From: Thiohalophilus sp046483665
Lineage (GTDB): Bacteria; Pseudomonadota; Gammaproteobacteria; UBA6429; Thiohalophilaceae
Reading direction: 5' to 3'
DNA length: 64,000 nucleotides
NCBI RefSeq assembly: GCF_046483665.1
Contig: NZ_JAWOCR010000054.1
Location: 1-64,000 of the forward strand
Position numbers and translations under genes: made by a program. How positions within the stretch are numbered: the stretch's first letter is position 1; every line of letters starts with the position of its first letter. The notes below the pieces were generated by a model. That model was not told the origin of the DNA, ran no database searches, and worked only from the letters and a program-made list of their open reading frames with translations. This document shows positions 16,524-25,893 of this stretch, piece after piece.

Positions 16524-17207
16524 CTACAACAAAACCCGCGGCGAGATTTCCTCGCCACGGGTTTTTTGTTCCACCTCGGCGACCGCCTGACCCAGAATCC
16601 GATCCGCCGTCACCGGCCCCAGGTATTCACAACATCCCAACCAGGCCTGGTGCACCACTTCCCGCATCTGGTTGCGGGGCAAATTGACCTCCAGTGTTGA
16701 CTCAATGCCCAGTAACCAGCTATTCAGGCGCCGCGTCTCCATGCTAAAAGAACCATTTTGCAACATTCTCTCGCGCAAAAACTTGCGCAGGCGTAATGCC
16801 GTAGCATAATCCTCCGCTTCCAGCCGTGACAGCAGGCTTTGATAGAGCTGCTCGAAAACCGGCTGGGCCGGATCCTGATCGGCTCCATGACCTGCGCCGG
16901 GGAAATCCAGCTCCCCCTGAAACAATGTCGCATACTGCAACTCGATCTCCCGTGGCAGTAGCGCCATTACCTTGGTGACATTGAGCATCATCTCCTTGCG
17001 ATAGGGCCACAGCGAATTATCCGGCGTTACCAGTTGCTTGATAAATTGCTGAATCGCAAAACGCGGAGCCCGGCTGTAATACAGTTCCCAGTAATTGGCG
17101 GCCTGGCGACATTCTTCCAGCGCCATGAAGGGACTGAGTCCTACCATAATAGCCTGTTTGCGTATTGCCAGGCTGTTCTCTTGCGATTCGGAAGCCGTTG
17201 TTGTCAT
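16524..17207 (-). CDS. hypothetical protein co-transcribed with amt
   Basis: 227 aa; I do not recognise a family. The sequence is predicted mainly helical, rich in Leu, Arg and Glu, with no signal peptide or membrane span. Distinct stretches are FMALEECRQAANYWELYYSR, WPYRKEMMLNVTKVMALLPR and VVHQAWLGCCEYLGPVTADR. The start at 17207 (MTTTASESQENS) has AGGGAG upstream. It begins 16 bp after the amt stop, so it should be transcribed from the amt sigma-54 promoter. That suggests, but does not prove, a role in nitrogen limitation. Its last codons form part of the terminator hairpin shared with fbp. Confidence 0.75.
   Translation of the reverse strand: MTTTASESQENSLAIRKQAIMVGLSPFMALEECRQAANYWELYYSRAPRFAIQQFIKQLVTPDNSLWPYRKEMMLNVTKVMALLPREIELQYATLFQGELDFPGAGHGADQDPAQPVFEQLYQSLLSRLEAEDYATALRLRKFLRERMLQNGSFSMETRRLNSWLLGIESTLEVNLPRNQMREVVHQAWLGCCEYLGPVTADRILGQAVAEVEQKTRGEEISPRVLL
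16528..16566. terminator. bidirectional terminator between fbp and the convergent hypothetical gene
   Basis: CCCG-CGGCGAG pairs with CTCGCC-A-CGGG around a short loop. TTTTTTG follows on the plus strand and TTTTGT on the minus strand, so it can stop both transcripts. It overlaps the 3' codons of the minus-strand gene. Confidence 0.85.
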
Positions 17208-17223
17208 CGTTTCACTCTCCCTG

Positions 17224-18528
17224 TTACTGGTTTTTACCCTGATGCAACTGTGCGGCCTGAAATTCAGGATAGGCAATCTCGTAATGCTCGCTGAAGTCCA
17301 GCCCCCGTTGTTCATCCTCACTACTGGCACGCAGGCCACGGGTTAGCTGGATCAGACCATACATTAACAGTGCGACGGGAAAGGCCCAGGCAAACCCGGC
17401 CAGAACGCCCAGCACCTGGACCAGCACCTGGGCCGGATTGAACATATCTCCGGCCAGAAACAGGCCGGCAGCCAGGGTCCCCCAGGCGCCTGCGAACCCA
17501 TGCACGGGGACGGCACCGACTACATCATCCAGCCGCAATCTTTCCATCAAAGCAGAACCTGCTACGACTACCCAGCCAGCGATCAACCCGGTAATAATGG
17601 CATACAGGGGTTCCATTGTGGCGCAACCGGCAGTAATCGAAACCAGCCCCCCGATGCCGCCGTTGATGGTCTGGGTTAACAATACCGGTTTACGTCTCAA
17701 GCCCATGCTAAACAACGCGCCTACGGCGCCGGCGGCAGCCGCCAGATGCGTATTCAGGGCAATCAGTCCAATACTGGCGTCGGCACTGGCAGTACTGCCG
17801 GCGTTGAAGCCAAACCAGCCAAGCCAGAGAATAAAACCACCCAGCGCTACGCTGTTGAGATTGTGTCCGGCAATCAGACGACTGTTGCGTTGTTTATCGT
17901 AACGGCCCAGTCTCGGCCCCAGCACGATAATACCCGCCAGAGCGATCCAGCCTCCGATCGAGTGGACGACAGTGGATCCGGCAAAATCAATAAAGCCCAG
18001 CTCCGCCAGCCAGCCACTGCCCTCGTACAGGCTGCCCCATACCCAGCTGCCATACACCGGATAAATGATGGCACACACGATTATCGCACCGATCAAGTAA
18101 GCGCCATAACGGGTTCGCTCGGCCATCGCGCCACTGGCGATAGTCACGGCCGTGGCCGCGAACATGGTCTGGAAAAATAACAGGCTGTAATCCATAGCCT
18201 CGGCATTGCCCAGCCAGAAATGACTTTGACCTAACAACCCGGTCGGATTGGCCCCGAACATCAAGCCGTAACCGACTAACCAGAATGCGAGACTGCCCAG
18301 ACACAGATCCATGTAGTTTTTCATCACCACATTGACCGAGTTCTTGGCCCGCGACATACCGCTCTCCAGCAGGGCAAAACCGGCCTGCATGAAAAACACC
18401 AGGGCACCGGCGGTAATCAACCAGACGGTATCCATTGACTGTTGCAAGCCGGCTGTCGTATCTGCCATGGCCGGCGCACAACCCACCAGCCCTGTTACCA
18501 GCACAAACCATTTGCCTTGTCGTTTCAT
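17224..18528 (-). CDS. amt: ammonium transporter Amt
   Basis: 434 aa. It is an Amt/Rh channel that conducts ammonium across the inner membrane. A signal-like N-terminus ends near CAPAMADTTAG, and eleven membrane segments follow. Family hallmarks are FFMQAGFALLESGMSRAKN, DFAGSTVVHSIGGW (the first pore histidine, with the ammonium-site aspartate) and VPVHGFAGAWG (the second pore histidine). The C-terminal tail (RGLRASSEDEQRGLDFSEHYE) is the region where PII normally docks. No glnK is adjacent, which is unusual; instead an unknown gene follows after 16 bp. A sigma-54 promoter is upstream. Confidence 0.95.
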   Translation of the reverse strand: MKRQGKWFVLVTGLVGCAPAMADTTAGLQQSMDTVWLITAGALVFFMQAGFALLESGMSRAKNSVNVVMKNYMDLCLGSLAFWLVGYGLMFGANPTGLLGQSHFWLGNAEAMDYSLLFFQTMFAATAVTIASGAMAERTRYGAYLIGAIIVCAIIYPVYGSWVWGSLYEGSGWLAELGFIDFAGSTVVHSIGGWIALAGIIVLGPRLGRYDKQRNSRLIAGHNLNSVALGGFILWLGWFGFNAGSTASADASIGLIALNTHLAAAAGAVGALFSMGLRRKPVLLTQTINGGIGGLVSITAGCATMEPLYAIITGLIAGWVVVAGSALMERLRLDDVVGAVPVHGFAGAWGTLAAGLFLAGDMFNPAQVLVQVLGVLAGFAWAFPVALLMYGLIQLTRGLRASSEDEQRGLDFSEHYEIAYPEFQAAQLHQGKNQ

Positions 18529-18581
18529 TCTCGCCCTTTGTCTTTGCTGTTGAATAAAAAATTATTCACTGCAAAACATTG

Positions 18582-18597
18582 AGCAATTGCTGTGCCA
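18582..18597 (-). promoter_or_regulatory. sigma-54 promoter of amt
   Basis: On the minus strand TGGCACA-GCAA-TTGCT matches the sigma-54 consensus TGGCAYR-N4-TTGCW at every position, 54 bp upstream of the amt start codon. A weak half-site TGCACTGCACC (18661-18671) lies about 100 bp upstream of the predicted start point, where NtrC would bind, but no full palindrome is seen. Confidence 0.88.
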
Positions 18598-19251
18598 GTA
18601 AAAATCAGGGTATACCCGTAATATTTACCGAAGCCCGCCTCTTTTTGGCGCAAAGTTTTTTGCACTGCACCAGAATGTTCTTTACCGGGTTTTCGTCAAA
18701 CCGGCATTCAGACAGCTGTTTATACTATTCTCGTAAAAATATAGAGCCCCCTGAGAAGTGGACAAAATCAGATTACTTCCGCTATGGCAACACAGCGAGA
18801 CAGGTTTTTCTCTCTAATACGGGCGTGTATCACAACCAGCGGAGTAATTTATCCGGGTTTAATCAGCCACCGACGCTATGGTAACTGGCAGAGCAACCGG
18901 GATAGAGGTCGTGATCGACAGAAGAGAAATGGTGGCTGATCAAGTTCAGGATCCGAACCCGGCGGTTGACGGATTTTGTTGCGGATTTTTTATCCCAGCG
19001 ACCAGGGGGGATTGCGTAAAATTAGGCTGCCTTATTGAGGTACAGCCTGCTTTCAATCATAAAGTGCCGGGCAAGCAGCAGATGCCGACAACCAGGATAG
19101 CAGGGCAGCCAAAACCCGGGTATCAGTCAGATTCAGGCAGACGTCAAGCATCATCCTGGTGTGATATCACTGCTCCCGTTAACAGGGCCAGAGACAAAAC
19201 TCTTCTACTGCCGTGAACATCTGCGACACGCCTCCCATAAGAAGACGGGAT
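18598..19251. other. 654-bp gap between amt promoter and gyrB stop, no supported gene
   Basis: Two plus-strand open frames (18579-18884 and 18878-19216) cross this stretch. Neither has a convincing ribosome site, and their translations lack a family signature and look like scrambled non-coding sequence. The minus strand is broken by stops. The first 70 bp upstream of the sigma-54 site probably hold activator sites. The rest could be decayed coding DNA, but I cannot name a parent. Confidence 0.4.
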
Positions 19252-21672
19252 TCAAACATCGAGATTATTGGCGTTCAACGCGTTGGTTTCGATGAATTCA
19301 CGACGCGGTTCGACCTGATCGCCCATCAGGGTCGTGAATATCTCGTCAGCGGCAATTGCATCCTCGATCTGCACCTGTAACAGGCGGCGGGATTCGGGGT
19401 CGAGGGTGGTCTCCCAGAGCTGTTCGGGATTCATTTCACCCAGACCTTTGTAACGTTGAACATGTTGACCGCGTTTGGCCTCATCCATTAACCATTCCAT
19501 TGCCTGACGAAAAGCGCTAATCGGTTGTTGTTTGTCACCACGTTGAATATATGCACCGTCTTCCAGCAAGCCGTCGAGTTGCTCGCCGAGGGTACTAATG
19601 GCCTTGTATTCACCCATTTCGAAAAATTCGCGCGTAAACACATAATCACTGCTGATCCCGTGACGAATGGCGGTAACCGTCACTTGCCAGCTACCGCTTT
19701 CATTTTCATCGCTTTTAAAATGAAACTGGAACTGTTTGTTGGTGCTGTCATCATTGGCCAGCCGCTGCTGCAGCTCGGCAAACCACTGCTGCATACCCTC
19801 GTTATCCAGCAATTGCGCATCCTTCAATCCGGGCATGTAAATCATTTTTTCCAGCACGATGGCCGGATAGCGACGGCTAAGGCGTCGAATGGTTTCATTG
19901 ACCAGCATATGCTGGCGGGCCAGCACTTCCAGCGCCTCGGCACTGAGCGGCGGTGCGCTGTCATTGACATGCAACTCGGCGCTGTCCAGCGCGGTCTGCA
20001 ACAGATGGGCATTCAGTTCCGGATCGTCTTTGAGATAGCGTTCCTGTTTCCCTTTTTTGATTTTGTAGAGCGGCGGCTGGGCAATATAGATATAGCCGTG
20101 TTCTATCAATTCGGGCATCTGACGATAGAAAAAGGTCAGCAACAGGGTACGAATGTGCGAGCCGTCTACGTCGGCATCGGTCATAATAATGATGCGATGA
20201 TATCGTAACTTATTGATATCAAACTCTTCTTTCCCAATTCCGCAACCCAGGGCGGTAATCAGAGTGCCCACTTCCACCGAAGAGAGCATCTTGTCGAAGC
20301 GAGCCTTCTCCACGTTCAGAATCTTACCCTTGAGCGGCAGTATCGCCTGGGCACGGCGATCCCGACCCTGCTTGGCCGAACCGCCGGCGGAATCCCCTTC
20401 CACCAGGAACAGCTCGGAGAGACTGGGATCCTTTTCCTGACAATCGGCCAGCTTGCCCGGCAGGCCGGCTACATCCAGGGCACCCTTGCGGCGGGTCATT
20501 TCGCGCGCCTTGCGGGCAGCCTCCCGCGCGCGCGCCGCATCCAGAATCTTGGAGGCGATGCCTTTGGCGTCATTGGGATGCTCGAGCAGATAGTCGCTGA
20601 ATTTCTCGCCCATTACCGACTCGACCACGCCTTTGACTTCAGATGACACCAGTTTATCTTTGGTCTGGGACGAGAATTTGGGATCGGGCACCTTGACTGA
20701 CAAAACGGCGCAAAGGCCTTCGCGTGCATCGTCGCCGCTGGGGTTGACCTTGGCTTTTTTTGTAAGCCCTTGATTTTCAATATAGTTATTCAACGTGCGG
20801 GTGAGGGCGGTACGAAACCCCGACATATGGGTGCCACCATCACGTTGTGGAATATTATTGGTAAAGCAGTAGATATTTTCCTGATAGGAATCATTCCACT
20901 GCATCGCCAGTTCAACCCAGATATTGTCTTTTTCCAGATTCAGATAAAAAACGTTTTCGTGTAATGGTGTTTTCTTACGGTTGAGATGCTCGACGAAGGC
21001 TTTGATGCCCCCTTCGTATTCGAACACATCCTGTTTATCCGGCTCCCGTTCGTCATTCAGTACAATGCGCACGCCGGAGTTCAGGAAAGAAAGTTCGCGT
21101 AACCGTTTTGCAAGAATATCGTAATGGAATTCGGTATCGGTGAAAATTTCTGTACTGGGTTTAAAACGAATTTCGGTCCCGGTCTGTTCCGTTTCACCCA
21201 GGGGTTGTAACGGATATTGAGGCTCTCCCAGCTGGTATTCCTGCTGATAGACCTTGTTGTCACGGCGAATGGTGAGCTTGAGATGTTCAGAAAGCGCATT
21301 GACTACGGAAATCCCTACCCCATGCAGTCCACCGGAGACCTTGTAGGAATTGTCATCGAATTTGCCGCCCGCGTGCAGGACCGTCATGATAACTTCCGCG
21401 GCGGAACGACCTTCTTCTTCATGCAGATCGGTCGGGATCCCGCGACCGTCATCCCGTACCGAGACGGATCCGTCGCTGTGAATAGTGACTTCGATACTCT
21501 TGCAGTGACCGGCCAGGGCTTCATCGATGGAGTTGTCCACCACTTCGAATACCATATGGTGCAGCCCGGTTCCGTCATCCGTATCCCCGATGTACATGCC
21601 GGGGCGTTTGCGGACTGCATCGAGTCCTTTGAGGACCTTGATATTCGAGGAATCGTAATTTTGTTCGCTCAT
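19252..21672 (-). CDS. gyrB: DNA gyrase subunit B
   Basis: 806 aa; E. coli has 804. It is the ATPase half of gyrase, which introduces negative supercoils. GHKL ATPase motifs are VLKGLDAVRKRPGMYIGDTD, EVVDNSIDEALAGHC and VSGGLHGVGISVVNALSE. The Toprim domain has LVEGDSAGGSAKQGRDR and TDADVDGSH. The insertion typical of proteobacterial GyrB (about residues 550-730) is present, and the C-terminus ends EPRREFIETNALNANNLDV. It follows recF after 26 bp in the standard dnaA-dnaN-recF-gyrB order. Confidence 0.98.
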   Translation of the reverse strand: MSEQNYDSSNIKVLKGLDAVRKRPGMYIGDTDDGTGLHHMVFEVVDNSIDEALAGHCKSIEVTIHSDGSVSVRDDGRGIPTDLHEEEGRSAAEVIMTVLHAGGKFDDNSYKVSGGLHGVGISVVNALSEHLKLTIRRDNKVYQQEYQLGEPQYPLQPLGETEQTGTEIRFKPSTEIFTDTEFHYDILAKRLRELSFLNSGVRIVLNDEREPDKQDVFEYEGGIKAFVEHLNRKKTPLHENVFYLNLEKDNIWVELAMQWNDSYQENIYCFTNNIPQRDGGTHMSGFRTALTRTLNNYIENQGLTKKAKVNPSGDDAREGLCAVLSVKVPDPKFSSQTKDKLVSSEVKGVVESVMGEKFSDYLLEHPNDAKGIASKILDAARAREAARKAREMTRRKGALDVAGLPGKLADCQEKDPSLSELFLVEGDSAGGSAKQGRDRRAQAILPLKGKILNVEKARFDKMLSSVEVGTLITALGCGIGKEEFDINKLRYHRIIIMTDADVDGSHIRTLLLTFFYRQMPELIEHGYIYIAQPPLYKIKKGKQERYLKDDPELNAHLLQTALDSAELHVNDSAPPLSAEALEVLARQHMLVNETIRRLSRRYPAIVLEKMIYMPGLKDAQLLDNEGMQQWFAELQQRLANDDSTNKQFQFHFKSDENESGSWQVTVTAIRHGISSDYVFTREFFEMGEYKAISTLGEQLDGLLEDGAYIQRGDKQQPISAFRQAMEWLMDEAKRGQHVQRYKGLGEMNPEQLWETTLDPESRRLLQVQIEDAIAADEIFTTLMGDQVEPRREFIETNALNANNLDV

Positions 21673-21698
21673 GGGTGGATTCTCCAGTCAGGTCGCGA

Positions 21699-22775
21699 TT
21701 ATACCACTTCTTGAATGACACCGTGTTCCACGTGGAACATTTTAATTATTTGTTGTTCGTCCGATTCAAGCAGACCAGCTTCAGTGGCAGTGACAAATAA
21801 CTGGGCACCGGATTCCACCAGTAATCCCAGCAAACGGGCCCGCCGTTCCGAATCCAGCTCGGCGGGCAGATCATCTACCAGCAAGACCGGGATCTGCTCG
21901 CGTACGGCACGAAACTGGGCGATCTGGGCCAGTCGCATTGCACTGGCCAGCAGTTTCTGCTGACCCCGGGAAAAATGATTCTGCACTGCCTGGCGATCCT
22001 GGCGAATGATTAGATCAGCCCGATGCGGTCCACTCTGGGTAAATCCCTGCTGGCGATCTCTTTCAAACCCCCGCGCAAGAGCAGTGCGCAGATCCTGTTC
22101 CTGATTCCAGCCGGGCTGGTAGTGCCAGTCCGGTACCGATCCCAGCAACGCCTGGCTGTAATGCTCCAGCCAGGGTTTCAGTGCCGCCAGGTAATTGCGG
22201 CGCAATTGTGTAAGGCGCTCGCCCTGTTCGATCAACTGGACATCCCAGTACTGGATCTCTTCCGGCCGGGAGCGGGTTTTCAACGCGGCATTTCGCTGAC
22301 GCAATACTTTATGATATGCCTGCCAGATAGACAGAAAAGAATGTTCCACGTGGAACACTCCCCAATCGAGAAACTGGCGGCGATAGCGCGGTCCCTGTTC
22401 CAGAATCCGATGAATATCGGGGTTGATCACCTGAACCGGTAGCACCGCTGCCAGATCGGAGGTTTTGTGGGCGGTACGCTGGTTGATCCGGATACGGGTC
22501 AGATCGCGACCCTTCTCCAGACCAATAGCGGTGGTTTGGCCTTCCTGACCCCGAATACGTCCGAACACGGTCAGGGTGGGCTGATCCCGTTGAATTACAT
22601 GTTGAATCGACGTACTGCGAAAGGAGCGAGCCAGAGACAGAAGGTGGATTGCTTCGAGTAGACTGGTCTTGCCACTCGCATTTTCACCGTAGATCAGGTT
22701 GATCTGATCACAGGGCGTAATCTCTACCGCATCCAGGTTGCGAACCCGGTTGATCGCCAGATGAGTCAGGCTCAT
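21699..22775 (-). CDS. recF: recombination mediator RecF
   Basis: 358 aa; E. coli has 357. It is an SMC-like ATPase that helps load RecA at single-strand gaps. The Walker A motif is LIYGENASGKTSLLEAIHLL, the ABC-type signature is in FSRGQQKLLASAMRLAQ, and Walker B is PVLLVDDLPAELD. It begins 11 bp after dnaN and is co-transcribed with dnaN and gyrB. Confidence 0.97.
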   Translation of the reverse strand: MSLTHLAINRVRNLDAVEITPCDQINLIYGENASGKTSLLEAIHLLSLARSFRSTSIQHVIQRDQPTLTVFGRIRGQEGQTTAIGLEKGRDLTRIRINQRTAHKTSDLAAVLPVQVINPDIHRILEQGPRYRRQFLDWGVFHVEHSFLSIWQAYHKVLRQRNAALKTRSRPEEIQYWDVQLIEQGERLTQLRRNYLAALKPWLEHYSQALLGSVPDWHYQPGWNQEQDLRTALARGFERDRQQGFTQSGPHRADLIIRQDRQAVQNHFSRGQQKLLASAMRLAQIAQFRAVREQIPVLLVDDLPAELDSERRARLLGLLVESGAQLFVTATEAGLLESDEQQIIKMFHVEHGVIQEVV

Positions 22776-22786
22776 CGCGAAATCAT

Positions 22787-23887
22787 CTAAAGCCGCATCG
22801 GCATGATCACATAGCGGCTGTTGGCGTCGTCATCTCCCTGGATCAGACAGCTGTGGTTGGCATCAATCATGCCGATGGAAACCTGTTCCGATTTGAGGGC
22901 AGAAAGAGCATCCAGAAAATAGCTCACATTGAAACCAATTTCGAATTCATCTCCCTGATAACTGACTTCAACTTCTTCTTCTGCTTCTTCCTGTTCCGGA
23001 TTATGAACCGTGGCTTTGAGCTGATCAGGCGAAAGGCTCAGACGCATGCCCCGATATTTTTCATTCGAGAGAACCGCTGCACGATGGAAGGCTTCGTAGA
23101 GAGGCTGGCGAGCGCACGACACAATGCGCGGCGGATTTTTTGGTATAACTTGTTGATAATCTGGAAATTTTCCATCAATTAGTTTGGAAGTAAAGCTGAT
23201 ATCCGGTAATTCGACCCGGATGTGATTCTCTCCCAACTGGATCCGGGCCGTCGTTTCGCTCTCATCCAGCAGACGCATCAGTTCTGTAACACCCTTGCGC
23301 GGCAGAATAACCTGGCGAGGCTCACTGACCGGCAATTCCGCGTCCACTTCACAAACAGCCAGGCGATGGCCGTCTGTAGCCACCGCGCGCAGCCGGTTGC
23401 TGGCAAGTTCCAGCATCAGCCCATTGAGGTAATAACGGACATCCTGCTGGGCCATGGAGAACTGGGTCTGCTCGATCAGTTTTTTCAGTTGCTGCTGGGT
23501 GAGGGAAAACTCCAGCGGCGATTCGATGGGATCGATATTGGGAAATTCCGCTGCCGGCATGGTCGCCAGGGTAAAACGACTACGCCCGGAACGGATAATG
23601 GCCTTGTCCTGATCGATTTGCACATCCAGCCGGGCATTTTCAGGCAGGGCACGACAGATATCGATAAATTTTTTCGCCGGCAAGGTGATGTCGCCACTGT
23701 CCCCGGTGTCGACCGGCATCTGGGCCACCATTTCCACTTCCAGATCGGTTCCGGTCAGAGTTAATTTGCCGTTATCGATGGAAAACAGAATGTTGGAGAG
23801 TATCGGCAAAGTCTGCCGGCGTTCCACAACACTACCCACCGCTTGCAACGGACGTAGTAGATTTTCACGTTCCAGAGTGATTTTCAT
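22787..23887 (-). CDS. dnaN: DNA polymerase III beta sliding clamp
   Basis: 366 aa; E. coli has 366. It forms the ring-shaped dimer that tethers polymerase III to DNA. The N-terminus MKITLERENLLRPLQAVGSV and the C-terminus SRYVIMPMRL match the family; the latter forms part of the clamp-binding pocket. Three clamp domains of about 120 residues are present. It is separated from dnaA by a 224-bp AT-rich gap with DnaA boxes. Confidence 0.98.
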   Translation of the reverse strand: MKITLERENLLRPLQAVGSVVERRQTLPILSNILFSIDNGKLTLTGTDLEVEMVAQMPVDTGDSGDITLPAKKFIDICRALPENARLDVQIDQDKAIIRSGRSRFTLATMPAAEFPNIDPIESPLEFSLTQQQLKKLIEQTQFSMAQQDVRYYLNGLMLELASNRLRAVATDGHRLAVCEVDAELPVSEPRQVILPRKGVTELMRLLDESETTARIQLGENHIRVELPDISFTSKLIDGKFPDYQQVIPKNPPRIVSCARQPLYEAFHRAAVLSNEKYRGMRLSLSPDQLKATVHNPEQEEAEEEVEVSYQGDEFEIGFNVSYFLDALSALKSEQVSIGMIDANHSCLIQGDDDANSRYVIMPMRL

Positions 23888-24111
23888 ATATTAAATACCT
23901 GAATATATATCTTCTTATTGTTAGATCTATTAGTCCAGCGCAAAACAGTTGATAAGCCAGTTTTCTGTTTGATTATTATAGATTTTTCAAGCATAACAAA
24001 AGACAAATAAAGTCTGTATTAAAGTGGTAAAGGCTGTGGATAAATTGTGAGGATGCCGCACCCACCCGAAGAGGGTCAAGTTGAAAACAGCTTGTCCACA
24101 GTTTACAGACA
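23888..24111. other. candidate origin segment: dnaA-dnaN gap with DnaA boxes and AT-rich stretch
   Basis: TGTGGATAA at 24035-24043 is a perfect DnaA box on the minus strand, and TTGTCCACA at 24094-24102 is a one-mismatch box on the plus strand. About 140 bp of AT-rich DNA (23888-24030, including ATATATAT and TTATTATAGATTTTT) could unwind. A second candidate lies upstream of dnaA. Which one is oriC is not decidable here. Confidence 0.5.
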
Positions 24112-25494
24112 TCATGTGCTCAGAGTTCTTAACAGGTTGGAAAAATCTTCATTAATACGTTGATCACCTTCTTTGAGTTCCTCGACCTTGCGGCAGGCAT
24201 GCAATACCGTGGTATGGTCACGACCGCCGAATGCGTCGCCGATCTCGGGCAAGCTATGGCTGGTTAACTCCTTGCACAGGGCCATGGCGATCTGTCGCGG
24301 CCGGGTGATAGAACGATTACGTCGTTTGGAATGCAAATCAGCCACCCGGATCTTGAAATATTCAGCCACGGTTTTCTGAATGTTATCAATAGTAACCAGC
24401 TTATCCTGGATCGCGAGCAGATCCCGCAGAGCATCCTTGGCAAAATCCATGGTAATGGGACGCCCGGTAAACTGGGCATTGGCAATCACCCGGCGCAAAG
24501 CACCTTCGAGTTCGCGTACGTTGGAACGAATACGTTTGGCGATAAAAAAAGCCACTTCACTGGGCATTTCGATCCCGGATAATTGTGCCTTGCTCATTAA
24601 AATTGCGACCCGGGTTTCCAGTTCCGGTGCTTCGATAGCGACAGGCAGCCCCCAGCCGAAACGGGATTTGAGTCGTTCCTCCAGACCATCCACTTCCTTG
24701 GGGTAGCGATCGCACGTCATTATTACCTGCTGACCCCCTTCAAGCAGGGAATTAAAGGTGTGGAAAAACTCTTCCTGGGAGCGCTCCTTGCCGGCAAAAA
24801 ACTGAATATCGTCGATCAACAACGCATCAACTGAGCGATAAAAGCGTTTAAAATTATTAATCGTGTTGTGCTGCAGCGCCTTGACCATCTCGGCTACGAA
24901 GCGTTCGGAATGCAAATAAATCACGTTGGCCTGCGGATTTTGCTGCAAAATCATATTACCGACCGCGTGCATCAGGTGGGTCTTGCCCAGACCCACGCCG
25001 CCGTAAATCAGCAGCGGATTATAGGCTTTGCCGGGATTTTCCCCGACCTGGATTGAGGCTGCTTTGCCCAGCTGATTGGATTTGCCCTCAACGAAATTAT
25101 CAAAGGTAAAACTGGGATTCAGGCTGCTATTATTGCGTGGCGCGGGATAAGTATTCGATTTTAAATCGGGGCTCGACGCAGGCCTGGCCGGGGCCGGGGC
25201 CGGTTGTTCTGTTTCGGTTTTTATTGCCGGGGCAACGCTTTCTTCGAAGAGCGTCTGGCTCCCGACTTCAGCAACGATAGGAACTGATAAACCGGCAAGA
25301 TCGTCGGCGATCGCAGCAATTTGCGACATGAAGTTGTTTTCTATACGATCTTTCACAAAGCTGTTGGGTGCCAGCAAGCGCAGAGTATGGGAATCATAAA
25401 TCGCATGCAGCGGTCGTATCCAGGTATTGAATTGCTGCGGTGTCAGCTCGCCTTGCAGACGGTGCAGACACTGATCCCATAGTGAATCCGACAC
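24112..25494 (-). CDS. dnaA: chromosomal replication initiator DnaA
   Basis: 460 aa from a GTG start at 25494 (VSDSLWDQCLHRLQGEL, aligning with E. coli MSLSLWQQCLARLQDEL); E. coli has 467. Upstream AGGGGAAC supports this start. Domain I spans about residues 1-90, and a short Pro/Ala-rich linker follows. The AAA+ domain has Walker A GGVGLGKTHLMHA and Walker B LLIDDIQFFAGKE. The DNA-binding domain IV ends with FGGRDHTTVLHACRKV, the DnaA-box recognition helix. A longer open frame upstream runs into the origin-like region and is not credible. Confidence 0.97.
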   Translation of the reverse strand: MSDSLWDQCLHRLQGELTPQQFNTWIRPLHAIYDSHTLRLLAPNSFVKDRIENNFMSQIAAIADDLAGLSVPIVAEVGSQTLFEESVAPAIKTETEQPAPAPARPASSPDLKSNTYPAPRNNSSLNPSFTFDNFVEGKSNQLGKAASIQVGENPGKAYNPLLIYGGVGLGKTHLMHAVGNMILQQNPQANVIYLHSERFVAEMVKALQHNTINNFKRFYRSVDALLIDDIQFFAGKERSQEEFFHTFNSLLEGGQQVIMTCDRYPKEVDGLEERLKSRFGWGLPVAIEAPELETRVAILMSKAQLSGIEMPSEVAFFIAKRIRSNVRELEGALRRVIANAQFTGRPITMDFAKDALRDLLAIQDKLVTIDNIQKTVAEYFKIRVADLHSKRRNRSITRPRQIAMALCKELTSHSLPEIGDAFGGRDHTTVLHACRKVEELKEGDQRINEDFSNLLRTLST

Positions 25495-25744
25495 AGTTCG
25501 GTTCCCCTGAAGCAGAGTAAGTTTGGAATAATTGTGACCCATGAGAGGGACCCCAAGTCTATACGGATCGAAACGAGTTATCCACAGGAGGTGAACCCTT
25601 TTTATTTGCGGATTATCCGTGGGATATTGCTTTATGGCAGTTGACAGGTGCCCCCCTCTCACAGTATTGTTGCCGACCTTTTTCGGGGCAAGTCGGCCGG
25701 CCAAAATGGCTGATAAAATGATTCAATAAACAACGGTTTAGATC
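25495..25744. other. rpmH-dnaA divergent intergenic region with DnaA boxes
   Basis: TTATCCACA at 25578-25586 is a perfect DnaA box, and TTATCCGTG at 25613-25621 is a degenerate one. The 250-bp region separates the divergent dnaA and rpmH genes, as in pseudomonads, where the origin lies here. It is less AT-rich than the dnaA-dnaN gap and has few boxes, so it may serve dnaA autoregulation instead. Confidence 0.5.
25641..25670 (+). promoter_or_regulatory. sigma-70 promoter of rpmH
   Basis: A consensus -35 TTGACA (25641-25646) is followed after 18 bp by TATTGT (25665-25670). It lies about 75 bp upstream of the rpmH start. Confidence 0.6.
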
Positions 25745-25879
25745 ATGAAACGTACTTTCCAGCCCAGCAATATCAAACGCAAACGGACACATGGTTTTCG
25801 TGCTCGTATGAAAACCCGTGGTGGTCGCCAGGTCATCAACGCCCGTCGCGCCAAAGGCCGTCACCGCCTGGCAGTCTGA
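25745..25879 (+). CDS. rpmH: 50S ribosomal protein L34
   Basis: 44 aa. The sequence is MKRTFQPSNIKRKRTHGFRA followed by the highly basic remainder ending RHRLAV, typical of L34. It is the smallest gene of the origin cluster and begins the plus-strand series rpmH-rnpA-yidD-yidC-mnmE. Confidence 0.98.
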   Translation: MKRTFQPSNIKRKRTHGFRARMKTRGGRQVINARRAKGRHRLAV

Positions 25880-25893
25880 TCCGGAGTCAACGG

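Noticed and set aside
18579..19216. Two overlapping plus-strand frames (101 and 112 codons) between amt and gyrB
   Set aside because: No ribosome sites, no family features, and the first one covers the sigma-54 promoter of amt.
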